Translations under genes and position numbers: made by a program
Source: Pipra filicauda
Taxonomy: Eukaryota; Chordata; Aves; Passeriformes; Pipridae
Length of the DNA stretch: 64,000 bases
Direction: 5' to 3'
NCBI RefSeq assembly: GCF_003945595.2
Contig: NW_024104528.1
Location: 558,001 to 622,000, forward strand
In this document: piece by piece, positions 12,005 through 24,494 of the stretch
How the letters are laid out: each line of letters begins with the position of its first letter
Numbering within the stretch: position 1 is the stretch's first letter
The notes under the pieces: model-generated
What the model saw: the letters and a program-made list of their open reading frames with translations, nothing else
What the model was told of the DNA's origin: nothing
Databases searched by the model: none

Positions 12005-14252
12005 TGGTCAGGAAAACCTGCTGGTAACCAAAATCTTTTTGGGAGGCCAGGGACAGATCTGTCTTAGAATGCTTCCCTGACACAACCTAAGCACGTATTC
12101 ATTCCCCTTGTGATGGCACCTTACATTTGGCTTTTCACTGAAACACAGCACCATGGGATCTGTGGTGCTTTTTAGTTTTCAAATTCTAACTTTTTAGGAA
12201 TATGGACCATATCACATTTAAAGAACTGGAGTCACAGTTCCAACTTTATTTGCCAACGGCTTTATAAGCCATTACGTTAAATCCTCTTGGTACAACAGCA
12301 AATTCCATTTTCCCTGGCTGCTCGTACAAAATTATCCAGATATGTTATTCCTTCTGAGGTTTTTTCCTGCCAGAGATACTTAAAAAAAATACAAATCAAA
12401 CCAAAACAGGAACACACCTGAAAAAAATCTTTGGCAAGTGTTCTTATCCTTTATTTGTTTCAAAATAAGTTATTTTTGTAGTGTTTGCCTGGTCATTTTA
12501 TCAGGCAACTGAACAAGTCTGTGTTTGAAGCAAAGATGATATTTGCAGAAACAAGGAATAGTTTCTCATCCCTTAAAATGAAGGGGGAGTGAATCAAAAT
12601 AAAAATGGTTTTGATTATAAAATGATGGCTTACAGTGAGCAAGCTGTATGTGGTTTTTGGCATCGCTGTTTGAGTGAGTAAGAATTGGAGCCAATCCTGC
12701 AAGATGAGTAGGTCTGAAGATAAAGTAGACTATAAAGAAACATTCCTGTTCCCTGCTCCAGATTCCATATGTTAGTTGACTTATTTGCACCTCTGAATAG
12801 GTCTGAATTTAACATTCTCTCTTAATTGTTTCTGAGCTGTTCTTTGTGGTTTTATGGGCTAATTTGCAGTGTCAATGTCAGCAGTTCTGGTTTGGAGCAT
12901 GTAAAGGCATCTAAACAAAGGGATTTTTAGTCTGAAACAAAGTGCTGGTTTGGTATGTGTGCAGAGGCAGTGTAGTACTGGAAACAGAGCCCAGAACATT
13001 ACAGGTCATTATGCAGGGAAAATACCTCCTTCCTACCACTATTTTTAAGTTTTAAAAGCAGTTAAAAACCTCAGAGACATTAAAGTATGCTTTATTTGAA
13101 AAATTGGGAATAGGACTGAAAAACATTATAGTCCATTAGATGGCATAAGTGTAACAATGGAAATTCAGGGAAACAAATTAGAAAAGAATCTTTTGTCTTG
13201 TGGATTTACTACTGCTCATAGCTTGTGGTTTCAAAAGACAAGTGGGAGAGGGGAGGAGGAAAAGAGGGGAAAAAATGACAATTATATTTTTCCAACATTT
13301 TAAAATGAAAATCTGAAGGAAAACTAACTCATAAGTCCAGCTACAAACAACATTTCTCATTATGTTACTCATGGATATGTATTAAAAAAATACACTGATT
13401 TGAGTCAATGTCCCTAGTCCAACTTTAGAAGTGTTTAAAGGTCAGGCCTGGATTCATGTTGCAGCAAATGAACCTTATCTCTGCACTGTGCCAAAAAACC
13501 AGCCACCTGAGTCCGAACAACCCTGAACTTTAAGCTGCTTAAAACCTTTAACCAGGCATGACTCTGGTGAAGTTTAGTCATTTCTAACAGTATGCTTTCA
13601 TCATTTGTAGAGCCTACAGCATTAACCCTTTTGCTTGCTTGATCTTTAAATGGGTGAAGAAAGAAAAATACTCCTGAGTAACTATTCTATATCTGGAAGA
13701 ATAAGGGATCACGGACTTGGCCATAGGTCTTGCTGTCTAGTGAATAAAAATAATCTACATTAAACCAAAAAGAAAATTATCCATTAGGATTATGTAAAAA
13801 AGCATTACATCTCCTTAAGCATCAAGTTACCAAGATACGTTTTTGCAAAAGAAAAAAAGGTCAGTTAGAACTATTAAACTTGTATATTGTTTTATACTAA
13901 GCCCTTCCAATGGCCTCTCTGAGGGACTGTTTAGTTTGTATTACACTCTAATAAACTCCAGGTGTGGAGGACAAACTGAATAATAAGAACCCGATGGACC
14001 AGACTAGTTAAAAATAATGTGGTACATTCCTAGTTCTCTGCATTTAATTTATTGTTAATCATTGTTATTACTTACATTTATTGGGTAGTTTTTCTAGATT
14101 TATTAGGCACTACATTTAACAGTGTTATCGCTTGTAACTGACTATCAGTGGAATAGAAAACATATTTTCTTAAAGAGTCTTACCCTAATTAGTAAGTTGT
14201 TTCCCTATTGAAATAAAACAGACCCTAAGAGAGTCCAGTTGAGACTGACTTC
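12005..14252. other. Gene-free AT-rich stretch
   Basis: No open frame exceeds about 75 codons. The sequence from about 13380 to 14230 is AT-rich and free of simple repeats, and has a texture similar to the candidate conserved elements elsewhere, but with no motif cluster I would single out. No repeat family is recognised. Confidence 0.5.
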
Positions 14253-14270
14253 TTTTTTTTTTTTTTTTTT
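14253..14270. repeat. Poly(T) run, 18 nt
   Basis: Eighteen consecutive T residues. On the minus strand this is a poly(A), but no adjoining retrocopy or target-site duplication is visible. Confidence 0.9.
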
Positions 14271-17200
14271 AAGTCAGAATGAAAGTTCAGCTAGGAAACC
14301 TGTTCTTTTCAAGACCACCTGTCAGACCAGACAAGTGGAAGTATCCACATACCCTATCCAGAGCTCTGATAGTTGAAATACTTGGCTGAGAATTAGCAAG
14401 TCAAAAGCTTGAAGGTTGTCAGCTTGAAGGCTGAGCTGATCAATGGATTCTGTTCCTTACCATAGTGACATGTAGGGGAGAGCCATTAAAAAGATAAACA
14501 AAAGCTGCTTACTCAGCAATCCCATACTGTACAGGCAAGACAGCGGGGCACATGCCAGGGTACATGATGCTTCAGGGATGGAAGATGACCCCAAAGGTAG
14601 GTGATGGCAGAACTCCCAGAGAGTATTGTAGGACAATCAGGGCTGACAGCAGCTGCTTCACTTTTGAAAGCAGCTCATCTCCTGGGCAGCAGAGCCCATT
14701 CCAGGTCACCTGTGACAGCCTCAGGGTGGGAGCCAGGCATGCCCTGCATGAAAATCAAGCTCTGCAGTTGGCCCACCCCTGTTGTTCATCTACCTGCTCA
14801 ACCCAAACCGTGGCCAGCAATGTTAGCTGTCTGCCAGCTGGCTGTGGGCATCGCCTCATCAAAATAAAAGAGCGTGATCATCATATGTAGCGCTGTAGTT
14901 ATCTGCCTGGATGGACAAATCAAAACTGCTCCTTTGATGGCAAGGTCATTATTCACCACTGATGAAAGAAGCAGAAACCACCTTCCAAATGCCCAGGGCT
15001 TCTCTTAAAAATAGGATACAGTCTGAGCTCACCTGTGTTCTATTCGGGAGGTTCTTAATTCTATTCAATTAAGAGCAAGTTGATATTTTTAAGCACCTTG
15101 GAGATCTTGAAGGATTTTTCACATAGCACAGGTCAGTTAGGAAGCTCAGGCATAAGAGATACTTTGGTATGGTCATTATTGAAGGTAAGGCAGAGTCTGG
15201 AGGAAAACTCAGAGCTCCCAGGTTCTGCATTCAATCACTGTAGCCAGAGGCAAAGGGTTTGGGTTTAGAGCTTTACACTGCTGCAGGCACCATTATCTTG
15301 TAGCAGAGCCTTGGGCACTCACCCACACCATGGGTTCCCAGCTGTAACAGGCTAGAGGAAAAGGATATACTGCCAGGTGACATTGTTAGCTTTACTTCCC
15401 ATCCACCAGGACCATCAGTGTGCAAAAAACACCAAAGTCCTCAAGAACCAGGGTGGGAGTGAGGACAGGGAGGTAGGCTGGGTTTTTTTGGGCATCCGTG
15501 CAGCTGCTCTTGCAAGGCATGAGCTCAGCTTCAGGTCTCCTGTGACTGTGGTGTCAAAGGCTGAACCCTCCCTGGTGGCTTCTCTTCCTGTGGAACCAAA
15601 TATAAATCAGTGCTGGAGGAAATGCTGCTTGCAGAGAGAGATGGAGAGGGAAAGAGGGGAAGCAAGTGCCAACAGATGATTTGCTGCTCTGCTCATCCTA
15701 AATCCCTGGTATTTAACTCACAGGAAAGCAGCAGGAAGTTTTTCTCTTTTAAAGGGGGAGGGAGTGTACAATAGTAGGTTAGATGAATCCTGATGACAGC
15801 TCCTCTATACTGCCAAAATGGGGAAAGTAGGGATCATCAGAGCAGTTCTTCCACTAAAATTACTTAAGTCATTGTTGCTAGAGACACTAGATCTAAGGGA
15901 AGCCATTCTCAGGTCAGCAGGGAGCAGGCAACCCCTTCTAATTTACAGAAGCCAGGGTATGTGGCCATGGGTGAAAGTGGAATGCTGTTCAGACCCTTGG
16001 TTGTATCTGCCAGAGATCCGGTGCCACAAGCTCTGCCATACCACCTTTATGGAATGTCTGCTGCCAGTAGGAAATTCTCCATGAGTAGCAAATGTGTTGT
16101 CTGAGTGCTCCAGCTTTGCATTGTTCAGCAGTGGGTAGTGGGTAGTACGTGCACTCAGGTGATGCAAAGGCCAGGTTAGCCCAGAGGCTTTTCCCGCTGG
16201 TATTCCCCTTCTCCCCAGCCCTGTAGGACCCCTCACCATAGTCCTGCTTTTGCTCAGATTTTGTGCTACTCTGACTCTCAATAGTTTCATTTTCTGCCTG
16301 GTGCTGGCCTTTTCCCCTTCCCTCTGCCCCAAATGTGGTGGTTATGTGGACGTGCAGGTGAGCAGAGGGTAAAAATTGCTCAGAGGATTATTTTAAAGGA
16401 GTGCTTGTTATTGATTGTGTTACGTGTATGAAAACATGTGTTGCTTTTCCATTGATGGTATCTTAGTGCTCCATTAGGCTCCACAATCATCATGTGTGTT
16501 TTTTAGTGTGTATCTAGCATGCTGGTTATAAATCATTGTAAAAATCCCTCTCCAGAAATACTATTTTGCACACTACCCCTGTTCAAAGCAGACCTCTAAT
16601 CTGCCATTGTACATTTTGGTCTGTGAGTTCCACGTGTTGGAAACAGGTCTCCAAATGTCCCATTCAGGCTGTGGGTTCACTTACAGCAGGGAAGGACCAA
16701 AGAATTGCATCACTTTGCATGTGCCAGTAGAATGATATCTCAGGCAGTGTCAGACAGAGTGGAGGTTAGTTCATAAATAATGATGTTACATCACACCTGT
16801 ATAGTTTTACACCTCCATTAAGATCCTTCAGGCATACTTTGCTCTGGAAAAGCCCTCTCTTCCTTTGTCCTATTCCTTCCTCAGGTTTTACATGTTGTTA
16901 GTTTGAGGCAAAATGTCTGTATTTTAATCCAAACAAAGCAACAGCTCTTTCTAATCCCCCTCACAGAGGGTGTTGTGATACACTGGGAGGGTTATAAGGA
17001 AGCAATGGGACATCAGCAGTGGTGGAACCTCCTCCCAAGTCAGGGCAAACAGCAAGAAAAGTGCATTTTCCTGTAGAACAGGAGCTGTTCAGGGGCAGAG
17101 AAATGGAGAAACTGGATTCCTTCTTGTGGGCTTCCAGCCCTGAGGAAGAGACACCCTGGCAGAAGGGGCCATGAAGGAGGAGAGCCCATCAGTAGGTTTT

Positions 17201-18128
17201 CCACAGTCGGGCAGTAAGTGGGGTGCACACATGCAGATGAGCTGTTTTCAACAGTAGGGTAGGAATCAGTGGTGTAATTGAGGGTTGTCTTCCCATCATT
17301 TGGTGTGAAAATTATTCGCAGATGTTGGAGGGTAACCTCCTAAATATACCAAAATATATTATCCCAAAACAGAAGAAGAAAACATAATAAATGGGGTTGC
17401 AACCAGTCAACAAGCAGTCTTCTGCCTCTCCAGTGGTCCACAAAATTGCCCTTTATAAAATCCTAACAGGACCTCCTGAGCTGGGTACCTGGGGAGGCAG
17501 GAACAGAATAAATCCTAAGTTTACTTCTTGTTCACTCTCAGATAGGAAGATAGACATGAGAATTCAGCCTACTGTGAATAACTTTATCCATTCCTGATAT
17601 TTCCCATAATCTACAAAAGCAGTTTCTTTGGCTGGTTGTTGTTTTGTGTAATTTTCCAAACAATACCCTTTAGCAACAAGACCTCCCTTTTTTTAATGCA
17701 TTTCCAGAGGGACTTGAGTCCAGATCACACACACACAAGGCAAGTTTCCAGCATTCTTATTCCTCCACTGGAAGAAATAACCAGAGCCAGCATCTCTGAA
17801 CCGTTTCCCAAATGGTTCTGTTCTTCTGACTTCAGTGAGAGCAATGCACTGTTTCTAATCCATTACAGGAATTTATCACAGTATGTGTCAATTTGTTTCT
17901 CTTCTTGCCTCTTCTCACTTTAAAATGACACCAGGAAAGAAACTTTACAGCAAGGCTGCTTCAATCCAAGTTTTAGCGACAGAGCACTCAACTGGATCCT
18001 AACCGTGCACATTAAGTTTTAAAGACATATACTAAACGGACCAGGTTTTACCGTAGTCTAGAATTTCCTTTGTTTCCTTTTTGGTGGTGATCTGTGTTGC
18101 AAACAGTTTGCAATACAAGTAAAGAAGG
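14271..18128. other. Gene-free stretch with GC-richer islands
   Basis: GC-richer blocks lie at about 14540-14870, 15170-15700 and 15870-16340. The longest frame is 129 codons on the minus strand (15943-16332); on the plus strand are 112, 100 and 95 codons. All are rich in residues typical of chance GC-rich ORFs and none matches a family I know. A small hairpin (CTTAATT, six-base loop, AATTAAG) sits at 15054-15073. Confidence 0.5.
17726..17737. repeat. (CA)6 microsatellite
   Basis: Six CA dinucleotides, too short to be very mutable. Confidence 0.8.
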
Positions 18129-18163
18129 GTTTTCTTTTTTTTTTCTTTTTTTTTTTTTTTTTT
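18129..18163. repeat. Poly(T)-rich tract with C interruptions
   Basis: About 35 nt, almost all T, broken by single C residues. Read on the minus strand it extends an open frame with a run of lysines, so that 99-codon frame (18032-18331) is an artefact. I found no retrocopy attached. Confidence 0.9.
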
Positions 18164-20269
18164 AGCAGCTTGTCCTAAATAGACAGTTTTGAGCATTGTA
18201 ATGGGGAACATCCATGCTGTAAGATACAATAGGATGATCCCTTTTGGCAATGGTCCTGATACAGGAGACACAAATCTATTACTGAAGAAATCTAAAATGC
18301 ATACCTGTTGGATCAAATCCTTCTCTGACAAGTTACTACCTTCTTTACGTACTGGATTACGGATTTTTTAAAAATCTCTGTTCTGAGTATATTTCTCTGC
18401 CTGCCTAGTCAGTAGTTAAAAATCATATTAATGAAAGAAAACACTGGGGAAGACTGCGTCATTGCATGATTCTGAAGGGCCCAATCCTACATCACTTATT
18501 TTTATGAGTCATTGTGTGAACTGAAGCTGAAAGGATAAATCAAGTGCGTGAGGATTAGTGCATGAGTAAAGATTTCAGGATCGGGACCCTAACTCTCAGC
18601 CTCATAAATTTCCTGCTGGAGATGATTCAGTGTTATTTGTTCAGCTTTTAAGGAGGGCGTTGTGAGGCAGTTGTGTCCTTTTTCTTTTTAATTAGATTTC
18701 ATTTATTTAGATTGGTATGGAGATGGTCAACCACAATAAGGGACAAAAAGCACAGAGAGTAGGACAATTCCTAGAAGCCTGTAACAATCAGCATGGGATC
18801 ATGTTAAGTGCTGGACACTTCATTTTCATGACATGATCTTTGATTTCCTCAGAGATGACATAAAAATGGACATGACTGAAGTTTATGAAGGGAGACATCT
18901 CAGTTCAAATGGGAACATTAAGACATCCCCAAACCAGCAGCCAAAAAGGGCCAGAGAGTGAAGGAAAGAAAGAGATTCAGATTCAAATGCATTCCCTGAA
19001 GTAATTACTGGAGAAACTGGAGGTTAGGGGGTAGAATTGAGGGAGTGGTCTTTGAATGGGATGAAAATGATGAGCATTACAAAAAGAAAAGGAAAAAAAG
19101 GGGGGCTATGGGTAAACAGGATGGAGGAAGAGAGCATGAGTGGCAGATGTCACTGATTTCATTCCATCGTCTTAACTTACTGTTTGAAAAAACTCCTCAT
19201 GTGTGACCTGAAAAGAGAGAGAAACAAAATGAAAACAGGCATCAACAAAGCACTCGCTGTATGATTTCAAAAAAATGTAAATTAATGACTGGCAGTAAGA
19301 ATCTCCAAAGGAAACAACATCCCAGTTTAAGCATTGCCATCAACAAAAGCTCAACAGCATATGGTAATGTTAACTTTAATATGAAAAGATAATAACAATC
19401 TTTAAAAAGTGACTTGAGAAAAAACCGTGCTAGGTACTCATCATTTTCAACTTGCCTAAAAAGAAAAGATGCTGGAAGGTTTTATGTTTTTCTTGTTTTT
19501 TTCCCCTCTTCTCCTAAACTGTTCACATTGTGTAGTTAAATGAGGTTGAGATTAGTACAAATTTTAAATAAAAGTGCCTAGAATCTCTGACTAACAAGGC
19601 AGAAAACCAGATTTGTAACGGATAATTACATCTAAACTTATTTAAATGTAGGTCTATTGATTGAAGTAAGTTCTTTAGAGCAGATTCAAGGTAACATTTC
19701 CTCTCCCACCCTCTTCTGAAAGTGTTGTTTTATGGTTGAAAAATGAGCATGCTCTCATGGCCCACGTAAGCCTCATCCTGTGCATTTGTAGCTGCTGGCT
19801 GCACCCTGGCTCAGCATCCTTCCTCAAGGCCTCACCCCTCCTTCAGAGCCAGCTATCTGAGCACACATCAGTTTTTTTATCTGTGATACGTTAAGCACAC
19901 ATTAAGCACACATGCACAAATCATGCTTTGCTTGTGCCATTACTGTGTGGGTTTATGCAAATTTCTGCCTTTCCAGGCACAACTGTTGCCTTTTGTCTTT
20001 GAAAACTTCTCCTCTGCCCTGTGCTATAATCTAACAGAAGGAAATGACTTTATTGAGGTCACCCTATGAAGGCCTGAGAATGCTGTTTACTCACATGAAA
20101 GGCCTAACTTCAATTTGGACTTCTTATATGAAAAATTACTATATATAACAGTATGGTACACAGAAGCAGATGCAGCTTCACGCATTACTTCTGATCTCTG
20201 ACAAATATCAGTTTCTTAATATGCCAACAATGGGCCAAAGTGACTAATTTTAGAAAGGTGAATATTTAT
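18164..20269. other. Gene-free stretch; part conserved-looking
   Basis: From about 18420 to 18720 the sequence is motif-dense and repeat-free and looks like a conserved non-coding element (ATGAGTCAT-like AP-1 site near 18505). The rest is AT-rich filler. A short tandem repeat lies at 19891-19912. No ORF of interest is present. Confidence 0.4.
19891..19912. repeat. Two-copy 11-bp tandem repeat
   Basis: TTAAGCACACA occurs twice head-to-tail, a simple local duplication. Confidence 0.85.
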
Positions 20270-20960
20270 ACCAACAGCACCTCCATGCAAGTGCGCATTA
20301 CATTGGTGTTTTAACCCGTGATCCCACAGTGAGAGCTTGGAGATATCATTTTACAATAAAGAGGTATTTCATGGTCAATTGGCTTTATCCAAAAATAATA
20401 GGAAGAGAATCTTGCAGGGGGAAAACCAACCTAGTTTGGCACAAAATGCTAGCACTACTGGATCTGACTAGAGAAGAGTTTAAAAGACTCTTGTGCGCTT
20501 AGCTGTACGCTGAAAGAATCACACACAAACAACAGCCACCACATGAATGCATCCATTATATCCTTTATTGAAGATTACAACAATAGTAGCACTTCATTGA
20601 AGAAAAGATGATTCCTCTATTATAGACAGGCCCCTCAGATCGCCTAGCTCAGCGTACAACTGCAAGATGTACAGTTCTCTCTGCATTTTCATGTCATTGC
20701 CAAAACACACAAAGTAGATTCTCAAATGCCTGGGGCTAAATTACAGCCCCTACGAACCGCGCTGGAAGTTTGAGAGCCCAGAAAAAGTTCTGAAGGTTTT
20801 CTCTTTCTCTCTTCATGAGAGAAGCCAAAGCTCATGGGTACATTGTTTGTCATGTGAAACAAGGCTATTTTATATCATTTGGGGTTGTTTTATTAATGGT
20901 GCTGAAAAATTGTTCACTTCGTTTCACTTTTGTCTCCTTTTGAACGTAGCAGGATGAAGG
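20270..20960. other. Candidate conserved non-coding element
   Basis: This is complex AT-rich DNA with scattered CpG sites unusual for the neighbourhood and no ORF. It contains a separated inverted pair, AGCTGTACGCTGA at 20501-20513 and its near-complement at 20649-20661 (12 of 13 match). It could be regulatory DNA or a remnant of a small inverted-repeat element. Alignment is needed to tell. Confidence 0.3.
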
Positions 20961-23900
20961 TAGAGTGTTTTTAACACATCCAAGATAAGAAAGGAATAGA
21001 CCCTTTTGTCTCTAGAGCTGTATGCCATCACTATTAAAAATCTTTCATCTCATCTCAGACAACAAGCAGAGAGCATGACAAAAAATAGAAGAGTCAACAG
21101 TAAAAACTGTGTGGCAGGGGGTGTAGGCTGACATACAGATAGAGGCACCTCTTTGCCTTGAGTTTCATCCTATAAGAGTTGGTCAGGGCAAAATCTGTTC
21201 TTCTTGGGCAGCTCTTCTCATGTTTTGTATGGGACAAATATTAGAAGCCTGCTTGCAAAAATCACCCATGAGCAGGTGAGAAGAGCTGTCCTGCAGGATG
21301 AGGGGTTAAATCTGCCGATGGAGGGATCTTGCATTGCCCTGACATCATCAGTGTCCTATAAACTGGAGCTCCTGGGGCCCAGCATGATGTTGTCAACACC
21401 ATCAAGGGTGAAGAGTAGCCAAGGAGGGACTTTGTGGGCCAAGGGGGGACATCATAACAGGTGCTGCCTCTGGTGACTGCGAAGGAATGCTCCGGGGCTG
21501 CCACAGCAGCAAAACGGCCTGGCCACCTGCCTGTCACTGAATGTTCACCCAGGCTGGTTTTGTCCCCTGACACCTGGTGTGTGCCATCAATCACCATCTA
21601 TGGGAGATGGTGCCAAGTGTCAGGCTAAGACAACCTGACATTTCAGCATCCCCTCACTTCTCCCCATACTGGAGTAACTCCAAGAGGAGTGCTCTGCATC
21701 ATGGGATGAAATGAGCTCCTTTCCAAGCCAAGCAAAAGTACTTGTGAATCAAGGTTAAGTTCAACACATCATCCTAAACCAGCCTATAAACGAAGCTTTT
21801 ATGCATTTCCCTTTGACATTCCTGAAATAAATGTTTGGATATTTCACTTTGAAAGAAAATTTAATTTGGAAATTGAATTTAGTGCCCCTTATGAGGGAAT
21901 GAAAAACAACAATAACAGCCGAAACGAAATTAATTTTTTTTCCCAACCTGAAATGAATTCCTCGTATGGTTTGATTTTTCTGGTTCATTTTGGGGCTACA
22001 GGAAGGATTAATGTTTCTTTCAGTTAGCCTGAAACATTGTTGTTCAAATCAGTCAATGATTCAAAAACAGAGGAGCAAATGCACCCAGACTCTCTGTGTA
22101 GGGCTCTGCTTAGAAGCCCTTTTTTTTCAGTATGTCACCTGGTGTCATCAGTCCTATTTCTCTTCAAAGATATGTCACTCATTCAGTAATTAGAAGTCCA
22201 ATGTCATCACCTGTGTTTCAGGAATGTTTGTTTGCCAAGGTGGACCACATGGGTATTATATATAAATCTAAAAATACCTACACTATACAACATAGATATT
22301 CTACCAGGACTTGTAAAGATAAATTTATAGACCTCCTGCCCACAACAGTAAAAAACTAAATCAGAAAAGTATCATTTTTGGCAAAAGAATTCAGAGCTGA
22401 GGTGGTAAATGGTGAATAGAAAAACTTGTGAAGTCTTGGAGGTCCTTTCAGCAACTCTGATTTATCTTTTGACCTTTTCTGTTTGTTTATCATCACATTT
22501 TGCCAAAAAAGTAATGGTTGCTGTTTCTAATATTTTTTTTAATAACTTTATTCCTCTCAGATTTCCCCGAGATGGCAGCACTAAACTCAACACAGCTATT
22601 GAAAAACTGCAAGGCTGCAGCCTTGAAAATATGTGTGATCAAGAGCAGCAAGGTTTCTCCTTCTTCCCTCCAAACGCCTTGGTCAAAAACTAGTGTCAGC
22701 TGTATGTTAGCTTGCTTTCTAAATTGGGGGTGACACGCAAAAAATCTGCTCGGAAAACTGCTGGCCTTTAACGCAGACAGTGTGCTATTCACTTCAATGG
22801 GGTGAGACTGGTCTTAAAGGTTGATCAACAGAACTGGTACAAAACAGATTTTTCAGCTCATTGAACATTTTGAGCCCTTGTTCTATTTCTTCCTGTTGGC
22901 CATCAAGTGAAATTATAGTTTTAATTGACCAACTAGTCAAATACTATTAATCTTGAACTGTTTATAGCTGTGTGAATTGGAGAAAACTTACATTTTGATC
23001 AGGTAATCTGAGTTTGTAATTAAAAATAAGAATAATTTTTAGATTTCAAAGAACCAATAACAACAGGAGGAAAAAAAAAAAGCCATCATAACTTTGTAAG
23101 ATGTTGGCATTGTCCCAAAATGCATTTTTCATTTAATGTTTTTTGCCATGAAGAATTTAGACCAAAAGCTGAACAGAATTTCAAGGAGAAATGTGAGCAG
23201 CAAGAAACTATTAGCCCTAAAAGTCAGATTTTTCTCAGCAGGATCGGTTGCTATTCTAAACAGTGTTTAATCATCAAGTCAGTTTGAGAGGAGTATTCAT
23301 GATGCTGCCAAATAACCAATGCAGATTCAGTGTGTGTATCTTGTGTGGCAAATTAATAAGCATGTTTATTGTTCAGTTTTTAAACCAACTGTTAAGCCTG
23401 GCATCTTTAAAAACTAGTGCTTATTTCCCTTTTTCTTTAAAATTCTGTGAAGTAAAAGTAAATCACTGACTTAGCTGGTTTGGTTCCAAAGTTTTAACTG
23501 GTTTCTGAGACAGAAACATGACAAAGTACTGGGGAGGGGTTTTCTGAACACAAGAGATTTTGACATCTTGCGATTGAAATCACTGAACAGTGACTTGAAT
23601 TTGAGCTCCAAACTCAAATCTTACCTGAATTCAAACTCAGAAAAGAATCTTAGGACCAATTGAGTCCTCAACATGAGACAAATTTTGTGGAATGTCTCTC
23701 TGCATCAGCATTACTTTCACATTGATTGGCCATAAATTTCTGGGTGATGACCATCTCTGTAAGAGGTCAAGCTGGGTTCAGAGCCTAAGCAGTCAGCAGT
23801 GCTAGCAGGACCCTATTGGGGACCATGCACATTGGAAACCTTAAGTTTTATTAAATTTCTTAATGCCTGCATGCCCCCCCCCTCCCCCGCATGAGAAGTT

Positions 23901-24456
23901 GATCTCCACGTGCTGGAAGCCAGTGTGGTGCGTAGGAGCTTCCTTATTACACTTGGCATTTTCTATATAAGAACAGAGGATACAAGAGGATGCATACTCA
24001 CCTAAAGCAATTTTTGCATAGTTTACAAAAAGTTACTTCTAATTTCCTTTGCAGACTTTATCCCTTTACCTGTGGGTCCCAAGAGTGACTCTGGCTCAGT
24101 AGGTTGCTGGAGAGGAAATGTGGCCCCATAGTTGGAACACCAGGCTGCAGCTGCTGGAGCCTGTGCCCCACTGTCATGGATGACTTTGGGCACTCCTTTA
24201 ATCCCTTTCACAAGATGGGATGTCAGTGATAAACCCTGTCTCCTCTGCTTGGTTTTATTCTGGTCCCATTGGTCTGCAGGCAGGACCATGATCTCCTCTG
24301 GCTGCAGGGAGCCTGTCTAGGGGAGGGGGAGTTGCCTGAGGATGCAGATCTGAGCTGACATGGGACTGTCTGTTGAGCTCTGTGAAATGTGTCTCCAAAA
24401 TGTACTCTTCAAAATCTTCTGGAAAAAGAACATGCCAGATAATTTTTACTTAACAG
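20961..24456. other. Gene-free stretch
   Basis: The longest frames are 111 codons (-, 21262-21597) and 99 codons (-, 22493-22792), neither recognisable. A strong-looking 3' splice site ends at 22560 and is discussed as a finding. A C-rich tract lies at 23874-23888, and a GC-richer block runs from about 24060 to 24320 up to the poly(A) run. No repeat family is recognised. Confidence 0.5.
23874..23888. repeat. C9-T-C5 tract
   Basis: Nine C residues, one T, then five C residues. The minus strand is a long G-run with quadruplex potential, and the run is error-prone in sequencing. Confidence 0.85.
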
Positions 24457-24494
24457 AAAAAAAAAAAAAAAAAAAGAAAGAAAGAAAAGAAAAA
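24457..24494. repeat. Poly(A)19 followed by (GAAA)n
   Basis: Nineteen A residues pass into GAAA units. This resembles a retroposition tail, but the sequence upstream has no AATAAA, no recognisable gene and no flanking duplication, so it is annotated only as a simple repeat. Confidence 0.85.

Noticed and set aside
6635..17710. An identical 19-mer (TTTAATGCATTTCCAGAGG) at 6635-6653 and 17692-17710
   Set aside because: Similarity does not extend on either side; likely coincidence, or at most a tiny remnant of an unknown repeat.
24060..24494. Possible processed pseudogene ending in poly(A)
   Set aside because: No polyadenylation signal, no recognisable gene upstream and no flanking duplication.
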